Positions 16,345 through 26,112 are shown, counted from the stretch's first letter. The stretch: 64,000 bases of DNA from JAPLKB01 sp964429485 (GCA_964429485.1 CAYSBW010000002.1:1-64000), one strand, 5' to 3'. Numbers and translations are program-made. The notes: generated from the letters alone by a model not told the origin.

Positions 16345-18162
16345 ATGGAACAGGGCAAAATTAGAAATATCGCAATCATTGCGCATGTTGATCACGGAAA
16401 AACAACGCTTGTAGATCAATTATTCAGACAAAGCGGTCTTTTTCGTGAAAATCAGGTAGTGGAAGAACGATTGATGGATTCAATGGACCTTGAAAGGGAA
16501 CGGGGTATTACTATAGCCTCCAAAAACGGTTCATTTTTTTATAAAGGCTATCTTATCAATATTATAGACACACCGGGCCATGCTGATTTTGGAGGCCAGG
16601 TGGAACGAGTCTTGAAAATGGCGGATGGCACTCTCCTACTCGTAGATGCAGCAGAAGGACCGATGCCTCAGACTTATTTTGTTTTAAAAAAAGCACTTGC
16701 CCTGAATCTTCCTGTCATCGTGGTGGTAAATAAAATAGATAAACCTGCAGCTCGTTGTGACTGGGTGGTTGATGAGGTTTTTGATTTGTTTGTAAAGCTT
16801 CAGGCTCCTGACCACATACTTGATTTTCCTGTTGTATTTGCTTCAGCCAAGGATGGATATGCCACTCTTGATCACAAAAAGAAAAGCTCGAATATGATAC
16901 CTCTTTTTGATATGATTTTAAAGTCCATTCCGGCTCCTGTTGGTGATTCCGAAGGGCCGCTCCAGATGCTTGTCAGTTCACTCAGTTATTCCACATTTCT
17001 TGGTAGGCTTGCTATAGGCAAGATTACCTCTGGAACCCTAAGTATTGATAAGGAAGTTGCAGTAGCATCACCAGGAAATTTGCCTTGTCCGGCCAGAATT
17101 AGAAAAGTCTACGGTTTTAAGGGATCGCAGATGGTCGAAACAGAAGAAGCAGCAGTAGGTGAAATCGTTGCTGTAGCCGGGATGGAATCTATAGCCATTG
17201 GTCAAACTTTGACTGACCCGTTAAACCCTATACCTCTCGAAGGTATAGAAATAGATCCGCCGACAGTATCCATGAATTTTGTACCCAATGATTCGCCATT
17301 TTACGGAAAAGAGGGTAGATTTGTCACTTCCAGACACTTGAGGGACAGGCTTTTCAGAGAGACCTTATCAGATGTTGCCCTTCTCGTTGAAGAGATTGAA
17401 GATATACAGGGCTATAAGGTTTCAGGGAGGGGAGAGCTTCATCTATCGATACTTATCGAAAAAATGAGGAGAGAGGGCTATGAATTCCAGGTCACGCGGC
17501 CTCAGGTAATATTTAAAGAGCAGGAAGGGAAATTGCTCGAGCCCTATGAGGAATTGACTGTTGATGTTGATGAAAACTATATGGGCAAAGTTATTGAAAA
17601 TATTGGCGGCAGAAAGGGTATAATGCTTGAGATGCGTCAGGACAATGGAATGGCAAGGCTTAAATACAAAATGCCGACAAGAGGACTGCTCGGTTTCCGT
17701 TCTGAATTTCTGACTGAAACCCGTGGTATGGGTGTGATGAATTATATTTTTCTCGGGTTTGACATTTATGCAGGGGAGATAAAAAATAGAACCAGAGGTG
17801 TTCTTATTGCTATGGAGCAATGCACTACTGTTGCATATGCTCTTTTTAATCTTCAGGACAGAGGAAGGCTTTTTCTTGGTCCGGGAGAAAGGGTCTATGC
17901 AGGTCAGATTATTGGAGAGAATTCCAGGGAGACCGATATTATCGTGAACCCTGCCAAAGGTAAGAAACTTACCAATATGAGAGCGGCCGGCTCAGATGAT
18001 GCTGTGGTTCTTACTCCTTATGCTAATATGAGCCTCGAAGAATGTATATCCTATATTAATGATGATGAACTTGTAGAAATAACGCCCCAATCTATAAGAC
18101 TACGTAAAATGATCCTTGACGGTCTTGAACGTAAAAGAGCTAAAACAGCACAGGCCTGCTGA
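16345..18162 (+). CDS. typA: Ribosome-associated GTPase TypA/BipA
   Basis: 605 residues, the usual length. A translational GTPase that binds the ribosome, aids 50S assembly and stress growth. G motifs: AHVDHGKTTL (G1), RGITI (G2), DTPGHADF (G3) and NKID (G4), with the PGHADFGGQVER word characteristic of TypA. Domains II, III, V and the TypA-specific C-terminus (GRGELHL, GFRSEFLTET.GMG, and GRLFLGPGERVYAGQI) are complete. GGGGGA precedes the ATG. Bases 16108-16344 upstream hold no gene that can be recognised. Confidence 0.98.
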   Translation: MEQGKIRNIAIIAHVDHGKTTLVDQLFRQSGLFRENQVVEERLMDSMDLERERGITIASKNGSFFYKGYLINIIDTPGHADFGGQVERVLKMADGTLLLVDAAEGPMPQTYFVLKKALALNLPVIVVVNKIDKPAARCDWVVDEVFDLFVKLQAPDHILDFPVVFASAKDGYATLDHKKKSSNMIPLFDMILKSIPAPVGDSEGPLQMLVSSLSYSTFLGRLAIGKITSGTLSIDKEVAVASPGNLPCPARIRKVYGFKGSQMVETEEAAVGEIVAVAGMESIAIGQTLTDPLNPIPLEGIEIDPPTVSMNFVPNDSPFYGKEGRFVTSRHLRDRLFRETLSDVALLVEEIEDIQGYKVSGRGELHLSILIEKMRREGYEFQVTRPQVIFKEQEGKLLEPYEELTVDVDENYMGKVIENIGGRKGIMLEMRQDNGMARLKYKMPTRGLLGFRSEFLTETRGMGVMNYIFLGFDIYAGEIKNRTRGVLIAMEQCTTVAYALFNLQDRGRLFLGPGERVYAGQIIGENSRETDIIVNPAKGKKLTNMRAAGSDDAVVLTPYANMSLEECISYINDDELVEITPQSIRLRKMILDGLERKRAKTAQAC

Positions 18163-18231
18163 TCATTAAATACCATGCCAAATCCTATTATAAAATGAAT
18201 TTTTAAAATATGCAGAACTGTCAATTATAAT

Positions 18232-18651
18232 CTATTTTAAAAGAGGCTTTTTTCCTGTTAATATGTAAACAAAATAATCCTTAATGATGTTAAGATGATC
18301 AAAGACTATGGGATCAGGCAAATTTTTTTCAAAAAATAAGTCAGCTTTCTTTGCATCATCCCTTCCTTGAAGAATACCTTTTCCGTTGCCAATGAATACT
18401 ATTGATACTGTGTGAAAACGCGGATCTCTCTCAGGGTCTGAGTATACATGGAATTGTTCGACCAATGTTATATCAAGGGACGTTTCTTCCTTTGCTTCTC
18501 TTACAGCTGCATTTTCAACAGATTCTCCAATTTCAACGAATCCTCCTGGCAATGCCCATCCTGAAGGTCGGTTTTTACGTTCAATAAGAACAATACCTTC
18601 ATTATAGCGGATTATTGTATCAACTGTAAGTAAAGGGGTTTTCAAATCCAT
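18232..18651 (-). CDS. NUDIX hydrolase
   Basis: 139 residues. The NUDIX box runs from GGFVEIGESVENAAV to REAKEETS; the usual final glycine of EETG is serine. The context WALPGGFVEIGE resembles the ADP-ribose pyrophosphatase and NADH-pyrophosphatase groups, which hydrolyse nucleoside diphosphates linked to another moiety. The substrate cannot be set from sequence alone. Behind the DUF2569 gene on the same strand with 26 bp between. Confidence 0.88.
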   Translation of the reverse strand: MDLKTPLLTVDTIIRYNEGIVLIERKNRPSGWALPGGFVEIGESVENAAVREAKEETSLDITLVEQFHVYSDPERDPRFHTVSIVFIGNGKGILQGRDDAKKADLFFEKNLPDPIVFDHLNIIKDYFVYILTGKKPLLK

Positions 18652-18677
18652 GGTTACTCCGTTAATTACAAGGGTTT

Positions 18678-19178
18678 CTATTCTAAATTAGAACCATAAG
18701 TTAATTTTATTCTTTTTGATTTTTTTAAATACATATACCATGCAAAAGCATAAAGAATAGTCAGCATGCTGTTTAGCAGATTGTTTCCGGAAATGTTTCC
18801 GGCTGATTCTTTTTCGAGGTTGATCAATGAGGGTATAAAAAGTGAAAATACTGAATATAATGAGATGGCAAGAAGATATTTTTTTGCAGTATTAACTGCA
18901 CGGGGAAGAATTTTCCATAAGGATAAGCCAGCATAGATGCTGAAGAGAGCCAGTCCTATGCTGAACATTCCATTTATCAGCAACATTTTTAGCAAACCGG
19001 CATTTTTGTTGAAATGAGGTTTTAGCATGTCAGTCATAATAGCCAGATTGAACAGGATTGAGAAAGGGTCAAGGATAGTCATGCTAACGCACATTAGTAG
19101 GAGCCACCCCTTTATACCTTTAAGCTGTAAATTTATTTCATCCAAAACAATAAACCTCTTTATGCATAATTGTAACAT
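18678..19178 (-). CDS. DUF2569-family membrane protein
   Basis: 166 residues as the longest reading, with four hydrophobic segments. The opening LKGIKGWLLLMCVSMTILDPF matches the DUF2569 signature (GIGGWL..). Function of the family is unknown. The first residues before DEINLQ are not typical, and the TTG about 13 codons in (AAGAGG before it) may be the real start, giving a protein of about 154 residues. No neighbours suggest a role. Confidence 0.7.
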   Translation of the reverse strand: MLQLCIKRFIVLDEINLQLKGIKGWLLLMCVSMTILDPFSILFNLAIMTDMLKPHFNKNAGLLKMLLINGMFSIGLALFSIYAGLSLWKILPRAVNTAKKYLLAISLYSVFSLFIPSLINLEKESAGNISGNNLLNSMLTILYAFAWYMYLKKSKRIKLTYGSNLE

Positions 19179-19251
19179 TTATTGCGTCTTTTAAAATACA
19201 AAATTTTAATGATTTATTTTTTTTGCAGTGGCTTTAAGGAAGGATGTGTAC

Positions 19252-19295
19252 AAAAAGGCCAGGTCTCATCGTTTTCAATGAGACCTGGCCTTTTT
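19252..19295 (-). terminator. Rho-independent terminator of the TRAP operon
   Basis: Perfect stem of GGCCAGGTCTCAT with its complement and an 8-nt loop, flanked by A5 and T5, so it can act on both strands. It lies 20 bp behind the dctP stop and ends the iclR/dctQMP transcripts. Confidence 0.9.
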
Positions 19296-19314
19296 CAATA
19301 ATGCTTACGAATCT

Positions 19315-20373
19315 TTAGTACTGATAAGCAGTTGGTATTTTTTTGGCTTTTTCCTGTTTTGTCCAGTACTCTATACGTTCCTTTACAAAACTTATCATCT
19401 GGTCAATATCAGAAGATTTGTGGCCTTTTGAGACAAGATCTTTTCTGTAATCATCAATAACAGGCTGCGCAGCTTTTACCCATTTTACATTTTCAGCATC
19501 GGTAGGCGTTAATATTTTCCCGCCCTGTTTGAGAAAGAAATCTTTTCCTTCTAATTCTATATTGTTCCATTCAACTGTCCAGCGTTCAATGAATTCCTTC
19601 GAAAAATCTGTCATGGTTTTTTGAATATCGGCGGGCAGGGTTTTCCATTTGTTTTTATTCATGACCACATAAAAACAATATGCGCTCCCCACTTTCCATG
19701 ATGCTGTAGTATATTTCATTATTTCGCCTGTTTTAAATCCCTTCAATGTTTCAAGGGGAAGAAGCGCACCCTCAATAACGCCTTTTTTCAATGATTCATA
19801 CATGTCAGGAGTTGAGACCGGGATTGGGGTTCCACCAAAGGCTTTTACGATGTCGCCCAGTCTTCCTGTACCTCTCAGTTTTAATCCCTTTACATCGTCA
19901 GGTGATTTAACAGGTTTATTAACGGTCTGAATTACGTTAATGGGAGAGGTGCTGAGCATTAGTACCTGATACTTATCGAATTCCTTTGGTTTGAACTTTC
20001 CGTAAAAATCGTTAGCCACATGGCCCGCGATCCATGCACTTGGAAAGCCAAGGGGAAGCTCCATGATTTCCATAACAGGAAAACGTCCCCTTGTATAAGA
20101 TAAATTTGAAAGCCCCATATCCGCAATTCCGGTAAGTACACCTGCTGCCATTTTGTCCGCACTGAGGAGGGTGCTGCCTGTGTACTGCGTTATTTCTACT
20201 TTACCGGCAAGTTTTTTGTTAAGCTCATCGCAGTACTTGCCGAGCATTATCGAATTCATGTGCATTGGAGGGAAATAATTAGCAAGTCTGAGCTTAATTA
20301 CATCAGCCATGGAATTAGTTGAAAATAATAGTAGTGAAACAACAAAGACGAGTAATACGACCTTTCTTAACAT
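19315..20373 (-). CDS. dctP: TRAP transporter substrate-binding protein DctP
   Basis: 352 residues with a signal peptide (MLRKVVLLVFVVSLLLFSTNSMA). A periplasmic solute receptor for a TRAP symporter of organic acids. Family landmarks: LRLANYFPPMHMNS, the carboxylate-binding arginine region LKLRGTGRLGDIVKAFGGTPIPV, and MYESLKKGVIEGALLP. The predicted ligand is a carboxylate; which one is not visible. It is the last gene of the dctQ-dctM-dctP row, 83 bp behind dctM, with its own AAGGAGG. Confidence 0.95.
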   Translation of the reverse strand: MLRKVVLLVFVVSLLLFSTNSMADVIKLRLANYFPPMHMNSIMLGKYCDELNKKLAGKVEITQYTGSTLLSADKMAAGVLTGIADMGLSNLSYTRGRFPVMEIMELPLGFPSAWIAGHVANDFYGKFKPKEFDKYQVLMLSTSPINVIQTVNKPVKSPDDVKGLKLRGTGRLGDIVKAFGGTPIPVSTPDMYESLKKGVIEGALLPLETLKGFKTGEIMKYTTASWKVGSAYCFYVVMNKNKWKTLPADIQKTMTDFSKEFIERWTVEWNNIELEGKDFFLKQGGKILTPTDAENVKWVKAAQPVIDDYRKDLVSKGHKSSDIDQMISFVKERIEYWTKQEKAKKIPTAYQY

Positions 20374-20456
20374 TTTTGTGCCTCCTTAAGTTTTTTTATA
20401 TGTGGTTTATAACCACAGAAACCGATTTTATTAAAACTTATCATTTATTTTTCTTC

Positions 20457-21758
20457 TCAATTAAAGAAAACAGATGGGAGCCAAAGAGCAAGTTGAGGAA
20501 AGAAAAGTAAAAGTATCCAGACCACTACAAGAGAGATCAGAAATGGTGTAACGCCCCTGTATATTTTGCCTATGGGTTCTTTGGTTATATTCTTTACTAC
20601 AAATACGCATACTGCTACCGGAGGAATAACTACACCGATCATTACAACGACTCCTATTACTATGCCGAACCAGATAGGATCGAACCCGAGTTCCAATACG
20701 GCCGGGTAAAAGATGGGGGTTGCGAGAATCATGAAGGCAAGGTCATCAATGAAAGATCCCCCGATCTGGTAAATCAGACATATAAGAACTAGTACCATGT
20801 AGCGGTTTATGGCAAGGGATACAAGCCAGTCAGCTGTTTTCTGAGGTATGTTGGTGACTGCTATGAAGTGACCAAGTATGACGGAACCTGCAATCAGCAT
20901 GAGGATCATCCCTGCTGTACGGAGAGCGTCTGCTACTGATTTTACGTATCCCCTGAAGTTCAGATTTCTCTTGGCAATAGCCAGAACAAGAACAGCAAAA
21001 GTACCTACCGCTCCCGCTTCAGTCGGTGTGAAAAAACCTGCCATAATTCCTCCTACCACAAGGAGGAAAACAAGTAATATCCAGGCAACCTCAGGGAGTG
21101 CACGTATGCGCGACATCCAACTGGAACGTTCTGACATTGGTGCAATTTTAGGATTGATCTTTGCCCATACATAGATAATTCCCAGAAAAAAAACAGCTAT
21201 TATAAGACCTGGTACTATACCGGCAAGGAAAAGCTTGCCTATGGATTGTTCAGTAATAACTCCGAATAGTATGAGTACAACACTGGGCGGGATTATGCAA
21301 CCAAGCGTTCCTACTGTAGCGACTATTCCTGTTGACAATGCCCTGTCATAGCCATAACGGTCCATTTCCGGGATTGCAACGCTTGCGAATGTGGCAGATG
21401 TGGCTGCTGAAGAGCCGCAAATAGCCTTGAAACCCGTAGCCCCCATGACCGTGGCCATTGCGAGACCCCCTGGTATGTGACCTACAAACTTATGGGCAGC
21501 ATCATACAGCCTTACGGCAATGCCTGCATTAAAACCTATCTGTCCCATGAGAATAAAGAGAGGAAAGACAGTGTATCCGTAATTTGTTATAACATCGTAG
21601 ATATCTCGCCCGGCAAGTTGCATCGCTGGTTTGATTCCATTCAAATAGGCAAAACCTGCAAATCCGATCAGGGCCATTGCAAATCCCAATTCAATACCGG
21701 TTGAGAAAAGGAGGAGTAGAACTACAAGAGCTATGATTCCCACGGTAATTTCATTCAT
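20457..21758 (-). CDS. dctM: TRAP transporter large permease DctM
   Basis: 433 residues with about 12 hydrophobic segments. The large subunit couples sodium entry to solute uptake. Family words: LFILMGQIGFNAGI, GGLAMATVMGATGFKAICGSSAATSATFASVAIPEM, GCIIPPSVVLILFG, GIVPGL and TPTEAGAVG. It overlaps dctQ by 8 bases. Confidence 0.96.
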   Translation of the reverse strand: MNEITVGIIALVVLLLLFSTGIELGFAMALIGFAGFAYLNGIKPAMQLAGRDIYDVITNYGYTVFPLFILMGQIGFNAGIAVRLYDAAHKFVGHIPGGLAMATVMGATGFKAICGSSAATSATFASVAIPEMDRYGYDRALSTGIVATVGTLGCIIPPSVVLILFGVITEQSIGKLFLAGIVPGLIIAVFFLGIIYVWAKINPKIAPMSERSSWMSRIRALPEVAWILLVFLLVVGGIMAGFFTPTEAGAVGTFAVLVLAIAKRNLNFRGYVKSVADALRTAGMILMLIAGSVILGHFIAVTNIPQKTADWLVSLAINRYMVLVLICLIYQIGGSFIDDLAFMILATPIFYPAVLELGFDPIWFGIVIGVVVMIGVVIPPVAVCVFVVKNITKEPIGKIYRGVTPFLISLVVVWILLLFFPQLALWLPSVFFN

Positions 21759-22236
21759 ATTGACCCCTCCATATTTTTACGATGTCGAAGATAAAAACAA
21801 AGCATTCAATGAAGCAACTTGCTCCCACACCATAGGCAATAGGGTAAAAAGGTATTTTCAAGGTGGAAGAAACTTCACCTGATGCGCGAAATTCATTACC
21901 CACAAGGAAAAGATTGTAACCTATGATGATGAAAAGCATTATGCAGAGAAGACGGGTTAAGGTGTTCAAAACATTCCTGCTGTTCCTGGACAGTCTGTTC
22001 AGGACAATCTCCATGTAAACATGTCCGCGCTCTAATGATACCTGTGGTATGCTAAAACCTATGACAATTGCCAGGGATAATGATACTATTTCATAGGTGC
22101 CCAAAATAGGGTGACCACCGGAACGCATAAGAATATCACTGACAGTCAGAAACATCATGAATGTTAGAGCTATTCCAGCAATGATATTGAGGATTTTACT
22201 TATCTTTTCAAGAATACCGAATGTGTAATCCATCAT
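21751..22236 (-). CDS. dctQ: TRAP transporter small permease DctQ
   Basis: 161 residues with four hydrophobic helices. The small membrane subunit of a tripartite transporter. Typical traits: the first-helix DILMRSGGHPILGTYEI motif and QVSLERGHVYMEIVL. AAGGAGG precedes the ATG. First gene of the transporter set, read from the promoter in the 516-bp gap behind iclR. Confidence 0.93.
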   Translation of the reverse strand: MMDYTFGILEKISKILNIIAGIALTFMMFLTVSDILMRSGGHPILGTYEIVSLSLAIVIGFSIPQVSLERGHVYMEIVLNRLSRNSRNVLNTLTRLLCIMLFIIIGYNLFLVGNEFRASGEVSSTLKIPFYPIAYGVGASCFIECFVFIFDIVKIWRGQYE

Positions 22237-22501
22237 ACCTCCTTATCTTTTAATATTTTACCGCTACAAATGGGTAAAGATGTCCGAAAAGCAAATACCT
22301 TGTTTTTCGGTAATTCTTTAACCATTGCCTTTATCAGAGTTCTTCGAAGCAGGTACCACTAATTCTCCCAAGTGCAGATATGATGCAAGGGTGCTATCTC
22401 AGGTAATTTAACCTTATTTCAGATATACTCTGGTTTCTTTAAAATATTGTTGTCTGTAAAGATAAATTGATGGATATTACGCTCCATCATAATAACCCGC
22501 C

Positions 22502-22522
22502 TATGTTAAAAAATTTAACATA
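22502..22522. repeat. Inverted repeat in the dctQ leader
   Basis: TATGTTAAA / TTTAACATA with a 3-bp spacer, about 265 bp before dctQ and just downstream of its promoter block. It could bind a regulator. The remaining leader (22237-22501) contains no gene. Confidence 0.4.
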
Positions 22523-22542
22523 TAAAAATTCCAGCCAACATA

Positions 22543-22599
22543 TCGCTGAATGAAATAACTTTTCATAGCATGATATTACCTGTTCCAAAAGATTGTCAA
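22543..22599 (-). promoter_or_regulatory. TRAP operon promoter with block shared with the ligase promoter
   Basis: Minus strand: TTGACA (22599-22594), then a 40-bp block (22582-22543) beginning CAGGTAATATCA, with CTATGAA and TTCATTC at fixed spacing. The same block, in the same order and length, lies before the acyl-CoA ligase at 23684-23723. The conserved part extends past any -10 hexamer, so it is probably a regulator site, likely for the adjacent IclR protein. Confidence 0.6.
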
Positions 22600-22752
22600 G
22601 TAAAAAGGTGGAAAATTAATTTTTAATATCTGTTTAACATTAGGCTATGCTATTTAACTATATGATATTATGGTAAATTTAATATAAATAAAATTATTTA
22701 TGAAATACAAAATTAAAACATGCCAGAGTGTTGTGAACCAGAGCTTTTGTAT

Positions 22753-23547
22753 TCATTTTTCTGTTGTTTCATTATAGCCAAGCCCTCTGGAAATGTTCAT
22801 TGCAGTTTCAATAACCTCTTTTAAGATTTTATTCAGATTGTTTGATTTAACGAGTGATGATATGAAACCGACACCTAAAGCCCCGATAACCTTTCCAGTA
22901 AAGTCTTTAATTGGAGCTGAAATTCCGGTGATACCTTCAAATGCTGTTTCATAATCGATTGCAAATCCCTGGTTGCGTACTTTACAAAGCCATTCAGTAT
23001 ATTCTTTTTTTTCTGTTATTGATTTTTTTGTGAACGCAATTAGTGGATTTTTTTGCAGAAGTCTTTCGATTTCATAATCAGGTAGAAATGCCATTAAAAC
23101 CGACCCGAGCATACCCCAAAAGGGCGGACGGCGTATGCCGACTTCTGAAGTAAAACTTATAGGGTTTCCAGGGTCGTCCCGTTTGTCTATGTAGAGAACT
23201 TCGTCATGATCAAGAATTCCGAGAAATACAGTCATACCGAGTCTTGCCTGTAATTGACTTACAAAGGGAGAGGCTATTTTTCTAAGTGAAAAAGAACAGG
23301 AGACAATGCTGCCCAGTTCGAATAGCTTAACACCAAGGGAATATTTCTTTGATTGCGAATCATGTTTGAGAAATCCATATTTCAAAAGAGTTGAACATAA
23401 CCGTAAAACAGTGGCCCTCGAGAGGTTAAGTGTTTCTGAAAGTTGAGTAAGGGAGAGAGCCCGTCTGTTGTTACTGAAGGTATTCAATATTTGAAGTGCT
23501 CTCTCCAGGGATCTGTTGTAAAAAGCTTCGTTTTTGATCGTCTTCAT
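22753..23547 (-). CDS. IclR-family transcriptional regulator
   Basis: 264 residues. N-terminal winged helix (about 12-75: ERALQILNTFSNNRRALSLTQLSE, then SRATVLRLCSTL). The IclR effector domain follows (about 90-255: LGVKLFELG, GMLGSVLMAFLPD, GITGISAPIKDFTGKVIGALGVGF). IclR proteins sense small organic acids and often control a neighbouring catabolic gene. Between the TRAP operon and the divergent ligase, it probably governs both through the shared block. Confidence 0.93.
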   Translation of the reverse strand: MKTIKNEAFYNRSLERALQILNTFSNNRRALSLTQLSETLNLSRATVLRLCSTLLKYGFLKHDSQSKKYSLGVKLFELGSIVSCSFSLRKIASPFVSQLQARLGMTVFLGILDHDEVLYIDKRDDPGNPISFTSEVGIRRPPFWGMLGSVLMAFLPDYEIERLLQKNPLIAFTKKSITEKKEYTEWLCKVRNQGFAIDYETAFEGITGISAPIKDFTGKVIGALGVGFISSLVKSNNLNKILKEVIETAMNISRGLGYNETTEK

Positions 23548-23664
23548 TAATCTCTTCTGAACGAAATTATTTATTTAATACTTGCAATATTATGCTGTGA
23601 TTGTCAACTTAAAATAAAGAAAAGACAAGAAAATAAAAAGAGTTATAGTTATATTGTTTTTTTC

Positions 23665-23724
23665 TTGACAAACCTTTTCTGTACAGGCAATATCAAACTA
23701 TGAACTTACATATCATTCTACGAA
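23665..23724 (+). promoter_or_regulatory. Acyl-CoA ligase promoter with block shared with the TRAP promoter
   Basis: TTGACA (23665-23670), then CAGGCAATATCA, CTATGAAC and ATCATTCTACGA within 23684-23723. By eye about 29 of 40 positions match the block before dctQ with no gap. CTATGAAC (23698-23705) and CTACGAAC (23718-23725) are also direct repeats 20 bp apart. The rest of 23548-23841 holds no gene. Confidence 0.6.
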
Positions 23725-23841
23725 CCCTATTTTTGTTTTTTTTCTGTATTTTTATCCTATGTTTCTTTTTACTGAAAGATAATAAATTTTTTAATACCGA
23801 AGAACCAGTTTAAGTATATTCAAAAAAAGGGGGAAATTCTT

Positions 23842-25485
23842 ATGGCAATAGAAGGGTTTACAGAATATGCAAAAAAAGACAGTGAAAAGTACAATAGAAT
23901 GAGATGGTGGCTCGGTATGACCTGGGGGGACATGTTCGATAAAGCCACAGATCTTTATCCTGATAAAATAGGCCTTGTGGATGATACCGGGTCATGGACT
24001 TACAGGGAACTACGTGAAAAGGTGGACCGTCTTGCAATAAGTTTAATGAAACTTGGTATAAAACCCCGCGAACGGGTTATGCTTCAGTTTCCAAACTGGA
24101 ATGAATATATCCTAGCGTTCTTTGCCATGCAAAAAATAGGCGCTGTTACAGTTCTCCTGATCCCAAGGCATAATCAATCTGAAATTAACCATCTTGCAGG
24201 ATTGACAGAACCTGTGGCCTGGATTGTTCCTGAACGATACGGTAAAATTGATTATCAGCCAGTTATTGACGATGTATTAAAGAAGAATCCACAGATAAAA
24301 CATCTGATTCTAGTCAGAACAAAAAAAGACAGCCAATATATGACACTTGATAATCTCATAGATGAAGCGGAACTGACAGAAGAAAATCTGAAATTATTAG
24401 CGGAGTTAAGGCCGGATCCAGATGAAGCATCGCACATTATGCCAACTGGAGGAACAACGGGAATGCCCAAGGCCAGTGTAAGAACCCATAATTGTTATAT
24501 ATGTAACATAGAATACCATTCGAGAGCCTGGGAAATTACCAGTAATGATATTGTTATGGTTATAACGCCTGTAGCTCATAGCATGGCAATGCACTGGGGA
24601 ATAGGTGCGGCATTTTTTAATTATTCCAAACTCGTGCTTCTTGATTCTGTAAAAGCCGAAGATATTTGCGCAAGGATAGAATCTGAAAAAGTCACTGCCA
24701 TACCTTCTGTACCCGCCCTGATTGCCAGGGTAGTTAATCTGGAAGGTCTGGAAAAGTATAACCTGAGTTCACTAAAGAAAATATCTGTCGGTGGTGCACC
24801 GAGTACACCTGAACTTGTAAGAGCTGTTTATGATAAATTGGGGTGTATATTCATAAATGCATTTGGTTCATCGGAAGGCACCAACACCGCAACAAGACCC
24901 GGCGATAGCATTGACATTATATGTAACAGTGTTGGCAGAAAAGTTTGTCCCTACGATATCATAAAGATTATCGATGAAGCAGGCAATGAAGTAGAGACTG
25001 GTATGGAAGGAGAGCTTGTTTCTAAAGGGCCCGGCATATTTACAGGCTATTTTAAATCAATGGATGAAAATAGCCGGATTTTTACTGCTGACGGTTTTTT
25101 TAGAACAGGCGATAAGGCCAAAAAGGATAAGCATGGGAATATTACAATAACTGGTAGAATTAAAGACATAATTAACAGAGGTGGAGAAAAGATAAGCGCA
25201 CAGGAAATAGAAAATCTTATCAGCATAAATCCAGATGTACACGAAGTTGCTGTTGTTGGTATGCCTGATGAAATACTTGGTGAAAGGATATGTGCTTATG
25301 TGATTTTGAAACTTGGAGCAATGCTTACCTTTGAAGAAATTATTGATTTCCTTAAGAAAAAAGGTGCATCTATGCAACAGCTCCCTGAAAGAATCGAATT
25401 CATCGATGCTTTGCCATTAACAAAGGTTGGAAAAATAGACAAGAAAGTTCTTAAGGAAGACATAAAAAAGAGGCTCGGTAAATGA
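23842..25485 (+). CDS. AMP-forming acyl-CoA ligase / adenylating enzyme
   Basis: 547 residues of the ANL superfamily. Activates a carboxylic acid with ATP and probably CoA. Core motifs: TGGTTGMPKASVRTH (P-loop-like A3), FGSSEG (A5), FFRTGDKAKKD (A7), the hinge GRIKDIINRGGEKISAQEIEN (A8) and the catalytic lysine in LTKVGKIDKK (A10). The general layout resembles 2,3-dihydroxybenzoate-AMP ligase and aryl-CoA ligases, but substrate pocket residues cannot be judged by eye. It is divergent from iclR and converges with the aldolase gene. Coregulation with the TRAP transporter suggests it activates the imported acid. Confidence 0.9.
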   Translation: MAIEGFTEYAKKDSEKYNRMRWWLGMTWGDMFDKATDLYPDKIGLVDDTGSWTYRELREKVDRLAISLMKLGIKPRERVMLQFPNWNEYILAFFAMQKIGAVTVLLIPRHNQSEINHLAGLTEPVAWIVPERYGKIDYQPVIDDVLKKNPQIKHLILVRTKKDSQYMTLDNLIDEAELTEENLKLLAELRPDPDEASHIMPTGGTTGMPKASVRTHNCYICNIEYHSRAWEITSNDIVMVITPVAHSMAMHWGIGAAFFNYSKLVLLDSVKAEDICARIESEKVTAIPSVPALIARVVNLEGLEKYNLSSLKKISVGGAPSTPELVRAVYDKLGCIFINAFGSSEGTNTATRPGDSIDIICNSVGRKVCPYDIIKIIDEAGNEVETGMEGELVSKGPGIFTGYFKSMDENSRIFTADGFFRTGDKAKKDKHGNITITGRIKDIINRGGEKISAQEIENLISINPDVHEVAVVGMPDEILGERICAYVILKLGAMLTFEEIIDFLKKKGASMQQLPERIEFIDALPLTKVGKIDKKVLKEDIKKRLGK

Positions 25486-25491
25486 GGAGCC

Positions 25492-26079
25492 TTACACTTT
25501 GTTAAGGTGATAAAGAAAAAAAGCAGATGATTCAAGACTGGTGGTGAGCATTTGGGATTCTTCAAGGGTGTTGCCTGTTGCAAAGCTGCCATGACCCCTG
25601 ACAAGGACGATTTTGAAGTTTTGCAGACATTCGCTAACCATTTCTGCTGATTCTTCTGAGCCTATTGTTTTTTTTGGTGTTACCACTGGTATTTTCTGAA
25701 ACATAAAACAACCTTCTGAATCACATGGAATCAGCTCTTCTTTTTGAATTGAAAGAAGTGTGGCGTAAGGTGGATGGGCATGAACAATTGCCAGGGATCC
25801 TGTTTTTTCATATATGGCTTTATGAACGATTGCCTCTGAAGATGCTCTGGTCCAGTTTTCACTCAAAGTTATGTCATAGTTTATAGCATTATCTTTTTTA
25901 AGTTCCAGTTCTACGATGTCAGAGGGTTTTAATCTGCCCATCATTGAACCTCTTTTTGTGATAAACATTTTATTTTGCATGCGGACACTCATATTTCCTG
26001 CATGAGAACTTATAAGACCTCTTAAAAAAATATCCCTTCCTGTATCCCTGAATTTAGAAAAGAGGATGTTTTTTGACAT
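25492..26079 (-). CDS. Class II aldolase/adducin-family protein
   Basis: 195 residues. The fold of fuculose- and ribulose-phosphate aldolases/epimerases. Zinc ligands: HAHPPYATLLS (HxH) and the later histidine in RGHGSFATG. N-terminal phosphate-binding words GNMSVRMQNKMFITKRGSMMG and SEAIVHKAIYE are present. It could also be a decarboxylase, a frequent variation in this family. The stop lies 6 bp from the convergent ligase stop. A good promoter precedes it, so it is not strictly part of folK's transcript. Confidence 0.85.
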   Translation of the reverse strand: MSKNILFSKFRDTGRDIFLRGLISSHAGNMSVRMQNKMFITKRGSMMGRLKPSDIVELELKKDNAINYDITLSENWTRASSEAIVHKAIYEKTGSLAIVHAHPPYATLLSIQKEELIPCDSEGCFMFQKIPVVTPKKTIGSEESAEMVSECLQNFKIVLVRGHGSFATGNTLEESQMLTTSLESSAFFLYHLNKV

Positions 26080-26112
26080 TATTATCAGCTCCCTTCATTT
26101 TTTGAACGTTAA

